Shown here one piece after another: positions 1-7,496 of a stretch of 31,760 bases of DNA; the stretch's first letter is position 1; every line of letters begins with the position of its first letter. The DNA lies in the NCBI GenBank assembly GCA_937892735.1, contig CALBGL010000001.1, forward strand, positions 1-31,760, read 5' to 3'. The notes beneath the pieces are model-generated. The model searched no databases. It saw only the letters and a list, made by a program, of their open reading frames with translations, and was not told the DNA's origin. The stretch is from an uncultured Clostridia bacterium. Its GTDB lineage: Bacteria; Bacillota; Clostridia; Lachnospirales; Bianqueaceae. The position numbers and the translations under genes were made by a program.

Positions 1-260
1 CCAAGCAGGCTTCAAGTCGATGGCGTATACAGTATACGCAAAAAGCCAGGATCCAAGCAGGCTTCAAGTCGATGGCGTATACAGTATACGCAAAAAGCCA
101 GGATCCAAGCAGGCTTCAAGTCGATGGCGTATACAGTATACGCAAAAAGCCAGGATCCAGGCAGGCTTCAAGTCGATGGCGTATACAGTATACGCAAAAA
201 GCCCATGTCCGGGCAGGTTCCTGCCTGACAGCGTATACAGTTTCCTAAATGGTATACGCC
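1..260. repeat. 52-bp tandem repeat array (at least 4 good copies plus a degenerate fifth)
   Basis: Copies lie at 1-52, 53-104 and 105-156 (identical by eye), 157-208 (one change near the start and a diverged last few bases) and 209-260 (degenerate). Each unit carries the near-palindrome GCGTATACAGTATACGC, which can fold as a 7-bp stem with a CAG loop, followed by AAAAAGCC. The degenerate copy keeps both arms (GCGTATAC at 231-238, GTATACGC at 252-259) but has a different 13-nt loop. The array is already in progress at base 1, so it probably extends to the left of the window. The unit is not a multiple of three and lacks stops in several frames, so long open frames on both strands are a by-product and I do not call a gene. 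Function unknown. Confidence 0.9.
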
Positions 261-283
261 ATATGTTGGGAAAGTTATGACAG

Positions 284-319
284 AAAAGGAGGGTTGCCAA
301 TTGTAGTGGCAGCCCTCCT
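284..319 (-). terminator. Rho-independent terminator of the tex-dipeptidase operon
   Basis: A 13-bp stem (287-299 with 307-319, one G-T type mismatch) and a 7-nt loop is followed on the minus strand by TTTTCTGT. It sits just after the stop codon of the minus-strand dipeptidase gene at 328, in the expected place and orientation. Confidence 0.8.
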
Positions 320-327
320 GTAGAATT

Positions 328-1701
328 TTATTCGGATACGAACATTCGATACATGGCTTCGAGGCAAATCTGAGCATGAAGTTTCAGGTTCTCGATCGAT
401 GCACGCTCATTGCAGTCATGTGCATGAGAAGAAAAGCCGGAGAAAGAAGCGCCAAAGGCGACTCCTTTGCCAAACATTTGTCTCGCATAGGTTCCTCCGC
501 CCATAGAGTATAAGGTACAGGGTTTGCCTGTTATGTCCTCATAGGCGCCAGAAAGCAGACGAATCAAGGAACTTTCTTTGGGGAGATACAGCGGTTCATC
601 ATTATAAAGCAGATGAAACATGAGTCCAGCTTTTTCTGTACGTTCCTTAAGTACAGCGATGATATCGGATCCTTTTTGCGTAGCAGGATATCGGATATCT
701 ACTGTAAAATTGGCGCCTTCGGCATCGGCATGAATCAGGCCTAGGTTAAATGTCAGAGGGCCGCTGACTTCATCAGAGCAAGCGACGTCATAGGAGGATC
801 CATCGAATGTCAGACCGATGGCGTCATGGACCCAAGCGAAGAAGGATCCTAATTTGGTATCGAAAACAGAGTAAAGAAGCTCGATCAGGTTGGCAGCTGC
901 ATTCACACCATTTTCGGGAGAAGAGGCATGTGCTGCTCTTCCTAGGGACAGGATGAATAGGCCTTCTGGACGTTCTTCTAGGGAGAATTGTCCCTGCGGG
1001 ATAGAAGCCATTTTCTGACGAAGGAGGTCCGCGTCCTGGGAGGCGCACTGCAGAAGGGCGCTTGCTTTGTAGGGAACGGCGTTGACTACGGTGCCAGCCT
1101 CAAAACGAGATATGATGGGGGAAGCTTCACCGGAGACCTGAAAACGAAGCAGTCCCTTTTCACAGTGACAGATGCCATAGCGTCCGTCCGGGGTGAATCC
1201 CATGGTAGGATGCTGCTCCTTAGCAAAATAATGAGTCATATCGTCCATACCGATTTCTTCGCCGGAGCCGAAGACGACGCGCAGCTTGCGGTTCCCCTTT
1301 ATGCCAGCTTCTTTCAATGCGCGCAGGCAATGCAGGGCGATGACTGCAGGGCCTTTGTTATCCGAGACGCCGCGGCCAAAGAGCAGTCCATCTTTTTCAA
1401 CCATCTGGAAAGGATCTGTGTCCCAGCCTTCACCAGCAGGGACCACATCCAGATGCGCCATGACGATGGCATTTTCATCTCCTTCACCATATTGAGCGTG
1501 TCCCGCATAGTAATCCACATTTTGTGTTTCGAGTCCATACGAACGAGCCAACGCCAATGCGGTATCTAAGGCTCGAGCAGGTTCTTTGCCATAAGGATAC
1601 ATCCCATCTGCTGTTCCGCAAACGGATGGAATGGCAACCAGTGTGCCAAGGTCTCGCAGAATATCATCCCAATAATCCAGAATCTTGTTTCCAAAAATCA
1701 T
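328..1701 (-). CDS. pepV: M20 family dipeptidase, PepV/Sapep type
   Basis: Metal-dependent cytoplasmic dipeptidase of the M20 family, predicted to cleave dipeptides taken up or produced during peptide degradation. The 457-residue protein has the two-zinc site of the family: HLDVVPAG at residues 83-90 (H83, D85), GRGVSDNKGP around 109-118 (D114), the GSGEEIGMDD block at 145-154 (E148 and E149), FTPDG at 169-173 (D172), and a late SSHAHDCNE motif near residue 430 that should supply the last histidine. Length fits PepV/Sapep. The start is supported by AGGAGGT about 8 nt upstream. It follows tex by only 17 nt and shares a terminator at its end, so the two are probably co-transcribed. Substrate preference among dipeptides cannot be read from the sequence. 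Confidence 0.9.
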   Translation of the reverse strand: MIFGNKILDYWDDILRDLGTLVAIPSVCGTADGMYPYGKEPARALDTALALARSYGLETQNVDYYAGHAQYGEGDENAIVMAHLDVVPAGEGWDTDPFQMVEKDGLLFGRGVSDNKGPAVIALHCLRALKEAGIKGNRKLRVVFGSGEEIGMDDMTHYFAKEQHPTMGFTPDGRYGICHCEKGLLRFQVSGEASPIISRFEAGTVVNAVPYKASALLQCASQDADLLRQKMASIPQGQFSLEERPEGLFILSLGRAAHASSPENGVNAAANLIELLYSVFDTKLGSFFAWVHDAIGLTFDGSSYDVACSDEVSGPLTFNLGLIHADAEGANFTVDIRYPATQKGSDIIAVLKERTEKAGLMFHLLYNDEPLYLPKESSLIRLLSGAYEDITGKPCTLYSMGGGTYARQMFGKGVAFGASFSGFSSHAHDCNERASIENLKLHAQICLEAMYRMFVSE

Positions 1702-1718
1702 GTTTTATACCTCCTGTG

Positions 1719-3896
1719 TTATGTTGTTTCGCGCGGTTTCTTCATGGTAAGTCCGATTCGATTGCGTTCCAGATCTACGCTGAGCACCCATACGGTCACG
1801 ATGTCCCCAACTTTTAAGACGTCGGCGGGGTGTTTGACATATTCCTTTCGGATCTGCGTGATATGAACTAATCCATCCTGATGCACACCAATATCGACGA
1901 AGGCGCCAAAATCGACTACATTTCGTACCGTGCCCTGCAGTTCCATTCCTACATTGAGATCCTTGATGTCTTTGATATCGCTCCGAAGATCCGCAACAGG
2001 AATTTCTTCCCGCGGATCACGCCCCGGCTTTCGCAGCTCCGTCACAATGTCTCTGAGAGTAGGCAGACCGATACCCAATTCCTGGGCCACGGCTTCTTCT
2101 CCGCCTTGTTCCTGGATCTTCTCCGGCAGGTCGGCGTATCCGGCGGTGGCGGAAGCCGTCTTTTGATAGCCGCACTGTTTGAGCAATGCGGAAGCCGCCT
2201 TATAGGATTCCGGATGTACCGCCGTATGGTCGAGGATGTTATCGCTTTCCGGCACACGGAGAAAACCGGCACACTGTTCAAACGCCTTCGGTCCAAGCTT
2301 GGAAACCTTTTTGAGCTCTGCGCGGGAGTGGAAGGCTCCATTTTCTTCACGATAGGCCACGATATTCTTCGCAATGGTAGGCGTGATACCGGCTACATTT
2401 TTCAGGAGAGAGGGGGAGGCAGTATTCAGATCTACGCCGACCGTATTGACACAGTCCTCGACAACGCCATCCAGCGTTTCGCTCAGGCGCTTTTGGGGCA
2501 TATCATGCTGATATTGTCCGACGCCAACCGATTTCGGATCGATTTTAACGAGTTCGGCCAGGGGATCCTGAAGCCGATGCGCGATGGACACGGCGCTCCG
2601 AAGAGTCAGATCCAGATCCGGATATTCTTCCGCCGCCAGCTTGGAGGCAGAGTAGACCGATGCGCCCGCCTCGCTGACCACCATATAGCGCACCTTTTCA
2701 TCCAGGCCTTCTTCCTGAAGAAACTCTGCTGTGAAGATTTCGGTTTCTTTGGAAGCGGTTCCATTACCTATGGCAATCAATTCCACGTGATATTTGTCGA
2801 TGAGACGGCGCAGTATATGCTTGGACTCTCGTATTTTGGCCTCGCTGTGAGTAGGATAGATCACGGTAGTCTCCAGTACGCGTCCGGTGGCATCGACGAC
2901 GGCCGTCTTGCATCCGGTACGATAGCCGGGATCCAATCCGATCGTGACCTTTCCTTTTACGGGAGGTTGGAGCAGTAGCTGGCGCAGATTCATGCCAAAG
3001 ACACGGATAGCGCTCTCCGAAGCCTGTTCGGTTAAGGTGCTACGTATCTCGCGTTCCAGCGCCGGAAAAATCAAACGGGTATAGCCGTCCAAAGCGGCAT
3101 TTTTTACGACTTCACAGCATAAAGAAGTATTGTTGCGCACATATGCTTTGGTGACGATACGCTGGGCCTTGCCCTCATCTGTCTCAATGGAAACTCGCAA
3201 GAAGCCTTCTCGTTCTCCGCGGTTGACGGCCAAAATGCGGTGGGATGCAATGTTTTTTACACTCTGATGAAAATCATAATACATGCTATAGACGGAAGAC
3301 TCTTCCGTGGTACCCTTGGAGACCAGTTGACCATCTTCCATCATTCCTTCACGCAGATGTTTACGTAGGTTCGCGTCATCGGAAACCTGCTCGGCAATGA
3401 TATCCATGGCGCCTTGCAATGCTTCTTCGGCAGTAGGAACGCCGTTTTCTTCATTTATATATGCGGAGGCCAGTGTCAGAGGATCTGGACTTTTTCTATG
3501 TTGAGCCAGGATTTCTTCTGCCAGAGGCGCGAGGCCCTTTTCTTTTGCCATAGAGGCACGGGTTTTACGTTTGGGACGAAAAGGACGATAAATATCGTCG
3601 ATTTCGGAGAGTGTCTGTGCCTTCGAGAGAGCGGTGGCGATCTCATCGGTCATAGCGCCGGCTCCTTCGATGAGAGAGTAGACGCTGTCTCGTTTTTCAT
3701 CGAGACTTCGCAAATAAGTTAGTCGGTCAGAGAGCTCACGTATTTTTTGATCGTCCAAAGAACCATGGGCCTCTTTACGGTAGCGGGCAATAAAAGGAAT
3801 GGTATTACCTTCATCTAAGAGTTCGATGACGGCAGTGATTTGCCATTTTTCCAAATTAAACTGGGTTGCCAGTGATTGGGCATAATCTGTGTTCAT
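1719..3896 (-). CDS. tex: Tex family transcription accessory / RNA-binding protein
   Basis: Tex is a widely conserved nucleic-acid-binding protein linked to transcription and RNA metabolism. The 725-residue product has the family layout: a helical Tex N-terminal domain (about 1-190), a YqgF/RNase H-like domain beginning near residue 317 with GLDPGYRTGCKTAVVD, helix-hairpin-helix segments around 490-560 (ITPTIAKNIVAYREENG and KLGPKAFEQCAGFLRV), and a C-terminal S1 domain around 640-715 (GTVRNVVDFGAFVDIG, DGLVHITQI). GTGAGG lies upstream of the ATG. First gene of a minus-strand pair with the dipeptidase. A large antisense open frame (1881-2978) is a shadow of this gene. The exact biochemical role of Tex in this lineage is not established by sequence. 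Confidence 0.95.
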   Translation of the reverse strand: MNTDYAQSLATQFNLEKWQITAVIELLDEGNTIPFIARYRKEAHGSLDDQKIRELSDRLTYLRSLDEKRDSVYSLIEGAGAMTDEIATALSKAQTLSEIDDIYRPFRPKRKTRASMAKEKGLAPLAEEILAQHRKSPDPLTLASAYINEENGVPTAEEALQGAMDIIAEQVSDDANLRKHLREGMMEDGQLVSKGTTEESSVYSMYYDFHQSVKNIASHRILAVNRGEREGFLRVSIETDEGKAQRIVTKAYVRNNTSLCCEVVKNAALDGYTRLIFPALEREIRSTLTEQASESAIRVFGMNLRQLLLQPPVKGKVTIGLDPGYRTGCKTAVVDATGRVLETTVIYPTHSEAKIRESKHILRRLIDKYHVELIAIGNGTASKETEIFTAEFLQEEGLDEKVRYMVVSEAGASVYSASKLAAEEYPDLDLTLRSAVSIAHRLQDPLAELVKIDPKSVGVGQYQHDMPQKRLSETLDGVVEDCVNTVGVDLNTASPSLLKNVAGITPTIAKNIVAYREENGAFHSRAELKKVSKLGPKAFEQCAGFLRVPESDNILDHTAVHPESYKAASALLKQCGYQKTASATAGYADLPEKIQEQGGEEAVAQELGIGLPTLRDIVTELRKPGRDPREEIPVADLRSDIKDIKDLNVGMELQGTVRNVVDFGAFVDIGVHQDGLVHITQIRKEYVKHPADVLKVGDIVTVWVLSVDLERNRIGLTMKKPRETT

Positions 3897-4224
3897 ATAA
3901 GAATCCTCACTTTCTGAATCAACGGACTGAAAGCAGGCCGCGCGAACTCGAGGCGTGGCTCAACTCCCGCGGTATAGAAAACTTTCAAGCCACGTTTATT
4001 ATACCACACCCCAAGGGAAAGCGCCAGCTTGAGAAATTGGATATTCTGTATAAAGGGAAGATTTCTAAAAAGGCGTCTTCAGAAAAGTTTTATAAAAGTC
4101 ACTGGAACTTAATAGGGGGTTCATGAATTGGTTACAAATTTACAGTACAATAATACTGCCGAGGTTCGGCGATTCTCTGAATCGTTCGAACGAGGGGCAC
4201 AGAAAAAGAGTAGGAGGTGAGTGA
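3897..4224. other. 328-bp divergent intergenic region between tex and the CBS gene
   Basis: No gene is visible. On the minus strand a TATAAT-like -10 (plus-strand ATTATA, 3998-4003) points at tex; I see no convincing -35 at the normal distance. A 7-bp inverted repeat, CGTGGCT (3954-3960) and AGCCACG (3988-3994), flanks the likely tex transcription start and leader. On the plus strand, 4158-4192 holds three abutting palindromes in the leader of the CBS gene. TACAAT at 4146-4151 could be a -10 for that gene, but its -35 is poor. Confidence 0.5.
4158..4192 (+). promoter_or_regulatory. Cluster of three adjacent palindromes in the CBS gene leader
   Basis: GCCGAggtTCGGC (4158-4170), GATTCtctGAATC (4171-4183) and the perfect palindrome CGTTCGAACG (4183-4192) abut each other about 30 nt upstream of the CBS-protein ribosome site. 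The middle stem can be lengthened to CGATTC/GAATCG, with outer TTCG/CGAA pairing that would compete with the two flanking hairpins. It may be an operator or a leader RNA element; no known riboswitch is recognised. Confidence 0.35.
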
Positions 4225-4647
4225 ATGAACATAGCGTTTTTTCTGACCCCAAAGAGCGAGGTAGTGTATTTGTCGAAGAAAATGACACTGCGCCAGGCGA
4301 TGGAAAAGATGGAATATCATCGCTATAAGGCCATACCGATCTTGGATGAGGATGGCGGTTACTATGGTGTTTTGACAGAAGGCGATATTTTGTGGGAGAT
4401 GAAGCGAAATCCGCAGCTGACATTTCAGGAGACGGAGAAGCTGTATATCGAGAGTATTCCGCGGTATTGGCAGTATAAGCCGGTTCCGATCAGCGCGACC
4501 ATGGATAGCCTAGTGACGGTGGCAGGGATGCAGAGCTTCGTTCCTGTAGTGGATGACAGCGGCATCTTCATCGGAATCATAAAAAGAGGGGATATCTTAA
4601 ATTACTGTTACAAGCAGATGAAAATCAGCGTGGAAGCTTGTTCTTAA
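4225..4647 (+). CDS. Tandem CBS-domain protein
   Basis: Small stand-alone protein of 140 residues made of two CBS motifs, roughly residues 6-60 (ending GGYYGVLTEGDIL) and 75-132 (ending DDSGIFIGIIKRGDIL). Paired CBS modules bind adenine nucleotides such as AMP, ATP or c-di-AMP; stand-alone examples in Firmicutes (DarB/CbpB type) act as nucleotide-sensing regulators, but which ligand or partner applies here is inference. The start is fixed by GTAGGAGGTGAGTG directly upstream. It is a single-gene unit, divergent from tex and convergent with the oxidoreductase operon. The leader contains unusual back-to-back palindromes. Confidence 0.85.
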   Translation: MNIAFFLTPKSEVVYLSKKMTLRQAMEKMEYHRYKAIPILDEDGGYYGVLTEGDILWEMKRNPQLTFQETEKLYIESIPRYWQYKPVPISATMDSLVTVAGMQSFVPVVDDSGIFIGIIKRGDILNYCYKQMKISVEACS

Positions 4648-4670
4648 GCCGACATGACTCATACAGCATA

Positions 4671-4722
4671 AAATAAAAGAGCTGCCGCTGCCGGTGCATA
4701 TTGTGCCGGCGGATGGCAGCTC
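4671..4722 (-). terminator. Rho-independent terminator of the oxidoreductase operon
   Basis: The outer stem GAGCTGCC (4679-4686) pairs with GGCAGCTC (4715-4722), and the inner stem GCCGG pairs with CCGGC. Read on the minus strand the hairpin is followed by TTTTATTTTA (4678 downward). It lies immediately past the stop of the minus-strand gene at 4730. The plus side has no matching U tract, so it is probably one-directional. Confidence 0.8.
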
Positions 4723-4729
4723 GTCCAGT

Positions 4730-5707
4730 TTATAGGAGAATAGGCCCCCCCAAATCGGCGGCCTCCTGTGCCTTTAGCGCTACATAGGTGCTGTATAGAC
4801 TGTCTTCTGGCGTGATGAGACAATCCGTACCACCTTCCAGCGCGTGCATGAAGTCCTCGAAGAGAAGACGAGGAAAATGCCGCAAAGGAAGAGGGGAGCG
4901 ACCATCTTCCTGATTGTTCATCAGGTAGACCTGATCCTCTCTGACCTCCAGAATTCCCGATGTGCCCACAATGCGTAAACGATCATCTCCGTGACTGGAA
5001 GCCCCTTGGGGACGATAATAATCCGTATTCACATGTGCCAGAATATCCTCTTCCAGTTCCATCAGCGTGATGGCAGTCATCGCCAGACTTCCATTGCCTC
5101 GATTTTCCTGACTACTTTGCGAGGAGAAGACGCGACGGCACCGTTTGCCACAGATCCACAACATCCAGTCAATGGCGTGAATCGACACCCAGGGAATCGT
5201 TCCGCCATATTGATCACGGTAAGAAAAGAAGGCGGGACGATTTCCTAATTGGTAAGACTTCTGACTGTTCATCATTCGAATCCGTCCGATGGCGCCTTCC
5301 TTCACGAGGCAACGCGCCGTATAGAAACAATCCATATACCGGGAGGTTTGCATAGCCCAAAAGAGCGGAGCATTCGGCGCGTGCAGCGCATTTGTCAGTG
5401 CATTGTACTGTTCTGCAGAAATTGACACCGGTTTTTCGCAGAAGACCGATATGCCTCGTTCCAAAGCAGCGATAGCATCGGGTGTGTGTCGACAAAACAT
5501 GCCATCAGAGACCAGGATATCGGGACGCACAGTATCCAGCATGACCTCCAGGGAGGGATATTCCGGCAGATTCAGATGTCGGATTGCATTCATCTTTTCC
5601 GCATCATAGGTTTTACAAAATCCGGACAACTCCACGTGGGGCAGACGGGAAAGGGCCGCGATCACACTGCCGGAGTGGCCGCTGCCACCAGAAAAACAGA
5701 TTTTCAT
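4730..5707 (-). CDS. Gfo/Idh/MocA family oxidoreductase (second in operon)
   Basis: Predicted NAD(P)-dependent dehydrogenase of the Gfo/Idh/MocA family, which usually acts on sugars, inositols or uronates. The 325-residue protein has an N-terminal Rossmann fold with an atypical glycine pattern (GGSGHSG, residues 7-13, instead of GxGxxG), the family lysine motif CEKP (90-93), and a C-terminal domain with GGTIPWVSIHAIDWMLW, where the histidine and aspartate fit the usual active-site positions. It overlaps the upstream oxidoreductase by 4 nt (ATGA), so translation is probably coupled. The two dehydrogenases are not close copies; they share only family motifs. Substrate is unknown; the KdgF-like cupin at the head of the operon hints at uronate-type sugars. 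The weak glycine motif might reflect altered cofactor use. Confidence 0.85.
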   Translation of the reverse strand: MKICFSGGSGHSGSVIAALSRLPHVELSGFCKTYDAEKMNAIRHLNLPEYPSLEVMLDTVRPDILVSDGMFCRHTPDAIAALERGISVFCEKPVSISAEQYNALTNALHAPNAPLFWAMQTSRYMDCFYTARCLVKEGAIGRIRMMNSQKSYQLGNRPAFFSYRDQYGGTIPWVSIHAIDWMLWICGKRCRRVFSSQSSQENRGNGSLAMTAITLMELEEDILAHVNTDYYRPQGASSHGDDRLRIVGTSGILEVREDQVYLMNNQEDGRSPLPLRHFPRLLFEDFMHALEGGTDCLITPEDSLYSTYVALKAQEAADLGGPILL

Positions 5708-6936
5708 AGCAGCACCTCCCGCAAACGCTTAGCGTTCTCTTCGGGAGATTTCAGTTCGTATTCCGTATCCGGCACGGCCCAGGAATATCCCAGTTCATAG
5801 GGAGATTTATCCTGCAGGAAACAGTCCATCAGCTGGGTATAGAGTCCGTGAACATATTGTCCTGGATTATATCCCTCGCTATGGTAGACTATCTCCGCAG
5901 GAAACGGCTGAATGGGTACTTCGGCAAAGAGAGAATTGCAGACATTGGAAAAGGGCAGCGTGGTAGCTGCATGACAGGGAATACCCTTTTCAGGATGCCG
6001 GCAAGCTTCCATCATGTCGCTCAGCTTCTCTACGGTGACATCCCGCTCTCCGACAGAATCGTAATCGACCATACTGCCGTCCTCAAAGGTAACGCGCAGA
6101 TGTCCGTCTGTCTCTCCATAATCCATCAGGATCGTGGCCACTGCGTTTTCAAAGGTCATCTCGATCGTTAGATAACGATCCCGATCTGCGCTGTGCGTCA
6201 GGTAGAGAGAATGCGTCACATCATCTTCAAAGATACACTTTACACTACAGGTATCAAATGTGGAAATATCTTGGGCACGGTATAGTGAAGCTTTGATCTT
6301 ATTGGGCATGCGGGCCGTATCCATGCGATTCCCTAACAGGAACAAACCAAAATGCAGATAATGCGCAGTCGCATTTGAAATGATGCTATCCAGCAGCAGC
6401 GAGTCATCCGGTGCATACATATGTCCATGCCATTTGTTGTAATAAGCATCGGAACGCATCCAGGAGATGAATGTCTTAAATGCGACGGGTTTTCCTAGAC
6501 GGCCATCCAGAATATCCTGTTTTAGCGCTCGTACACGCCGGCTGAACGACCACTGAAACCCAACGCCCAGAAGCAATCCTGCTTTCTTAGCTTCTTCCTC
6601 CAGTTTCGCCACATCTTCTGCAAAGACGGTTAAGGGCTTTTCGCAGAGTACGTGGGATCCATGAGCTAGAGCAGTACGAATTTGCTCCATATGTACATAG
6701 ACGGGAGAGACAATACAGACAAGCTGTGCCGTATGTTCCTGATAAAACTCTTCCAGCGTATTGTAGACGGGAATGCCGCGAGCCATGATCTCAGCATAGA
6801 GAGTAGAATTGGACGCATAGGGATCGATGATGCCGATAAGATCATATCCTTCCGGATTCATATTGCTCCATAGCGCGTTCAAATAGGTACGGGCAAAACC
6901 GCCTGCGCCTACCATGGCCAATGTTACTTTTTCCAT
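5704..6936 (-). CDS. Gfo/Idh/MocA family oxidoreductase (first in operon)
   Basis: Predicted sugar or cyclitol dehydrogenase of 410 residues. It has a classical Rossmann start (VGAGGFARTY, residues 9-18), the acidic residue at the end of beta-2 (IIDPY, about 36-40), the conserved CEKP motif (98-101), and a long C-terminal substrate domain with SWMRSDAYYNKWHGH and a SNATAHYLHFGLFLLG segment placing a histidine near the expected catalytic site. It is longer than the roughly 330-390 residues common in the family. It begins 24 nt after the cupin gene and overlaps the next dehydrogenase by 4 nt, so the three form one transcription unit. Two successive family members may carry out paired oxidation and reduction on the same sugar, as in some known epimerising pairs; this is inference. 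Confidence 0.85.
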   Translation of the reverse strand: MEKVTLAMVGAGGFARTYLNALWSNMNPEGYDLIGIIDPYASNSTLYAEIMARGIPVYNTLEEFYQEHTAQLVCIVSPVYVHMEQIRTALAHGSHVLCEKPLTVFAEDVAKLEEEAKKAGLLLGVGFQWSFSRRVRALKQDILDGRLGKPVAFKTFISWMRSDAYYNKWHGHMYAPDDSLLLDSIISNATAHYLHFGLFLLGNRMDTARMPNKIKASLYRAQDISTFDTCSVKCIFEDDVTHSLYLTHSADRDRYLTIEMTFENAVATILMDYGETDGHLRVTFEDGSMVDYDSVGERDVTVEKLSDMMEACRHPEKGIPCHAATTLPFSNVCNSLFAEVPIQPFPAEIVYHSEGYNPGQYVHGLYTQLMDCFLQDKSPYELGYSWAVPDTEYELKSPEENAKRLREVLL

Positions 6937-6960
6937 TTTTGGTAACCCCCAGTATATATT

Positions 6961-7302
6961 TTATTCTTCTCCTACAAAATCCTTGCGCATCGGCGTAAAG
7001 GTATCGATGAGTTTTCCTTTCTGGATGCAGACGCACCCATGAGGAACGTTGGGCTGCTTGAGCAGCGTGTCGCCCGCATGGACGTGCTTGATTTCGTCTC
7101 CGATGGTGAACTCAAATTCACCTTCCAGAATATGTGTTAACTGAATGTGTGGATGAGAATGCATCGCGCCAACAGCGCCCGTTTCGAATTCCAGATAGGC
7201 CTGCATGATCTCGTCACAATAGGCAAGAATCTTGCGGCGCACACCGCCGCCTAGGTCCTGGAATGGGATCTGATCAAAAAAAGTGAATGCGTCATTTTTC
7301 AT
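6961..7302 (-). CDS. Single-domain cupin, KdgF-like
   Basis: Small beta-barrel metalloprotein of 113 residues with the cupin metal site HSHPHIQ (H48, H50, Q54) and a late NVPHG histidine (H88). The ending (DTFTPMRKDF) resembles KdgF, which promotes ring opening of unsaturated uronates from pectin or alginate breakdown, so uronate processing is the best guess. I choose the ATG at 7302 over an upstream ATG at 7350 because AGGAGG lies 11 nt upstream of it and the upstream ATG falls inside the -10 region of the promoter at 7342-7370. First gene of the operon with the two dehydrogenases. Confidence 0.8.
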   Translation of the reverse strand: MKNDAFTFFDQIPFQDLGGGVRRKILAYCDEIMQAYLEFETGAVGAMHSHPHIQLTHILEGEFEFTIGDEIKHVHAGDTLLKQPNVPHGCVCIQKGKLIDTFTPMRKDFVGEE

Positions 7303-7341
7303 AATTGAAAATACCTCCTGGATAAAAAAATTGTTGGTTCT

Positions 7342-7370
7342 ATTATACAAGGAATGGAAAAGGGAATCAA
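7342..7370 (-). promoter_or_regulatory. Sigma-A type promoter of the cupin/oxidoreductase operon
   Basis: On the minus strand TTGATT (plus 7365-7370) and TATAAT (plus 7342-7347) are separated by 17 nt. Transcription should begin near 7335, leaving a leader of about 33 nt before the cupin start. Confidence 0.8.
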
Positions 7371-7420
7371 GAGCGGATTTGGAAAATTTCTAAAGATTCC
7401 TTAAGGTATGATTATCCGCC

Positions 7421-7449
7421 TTGACAAGCGGTTTATTTTTGAGTAGAAT
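7421..7449 (+). promoter_or_regulatory. Sigma-A type promoter of the alarmone synthetase/two-component operon
   Basis: TTGACA (7421-7426), 17-nt spacer, TAGAAT (7444-7449). It is divergent from the cupin promoter. The palindrome CCTTAAGG lies just upstream near 7400. No CTTAC-N6-GTAAG operator is seen here, so the operon does not look self-regulated through that site. Confidence 0.8.
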
Positions 7450-7496
7450 GGGATCTGGTCAAAGGGTATATTTCTACGTAGGAGTGGAGGAACGAA

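Noticed and set aside
1..260. CRISPR array
   Set aside because: The units are direct tandem copies with no unique spacers between them, and no cas genes are present.
20..280. Repeat-derived open frames on both strands as genes
   Set aside because: They exist because the 52-bp unit lacks stops in most frames; the frame rotates with each copy, there is no ribosome site, and no protein family fits.
1881..2978. 365-codon open frame antisense to tex
   Set aside because: It lies wholly inside a clear tex gene, and its translation resembles no family.
7303..7350. Upstream ATG as the cupin start
   Set aside because: It falls in the -10 region of the promoter, whereas the ATG at 7302 has AGGAGG at a workable distance.
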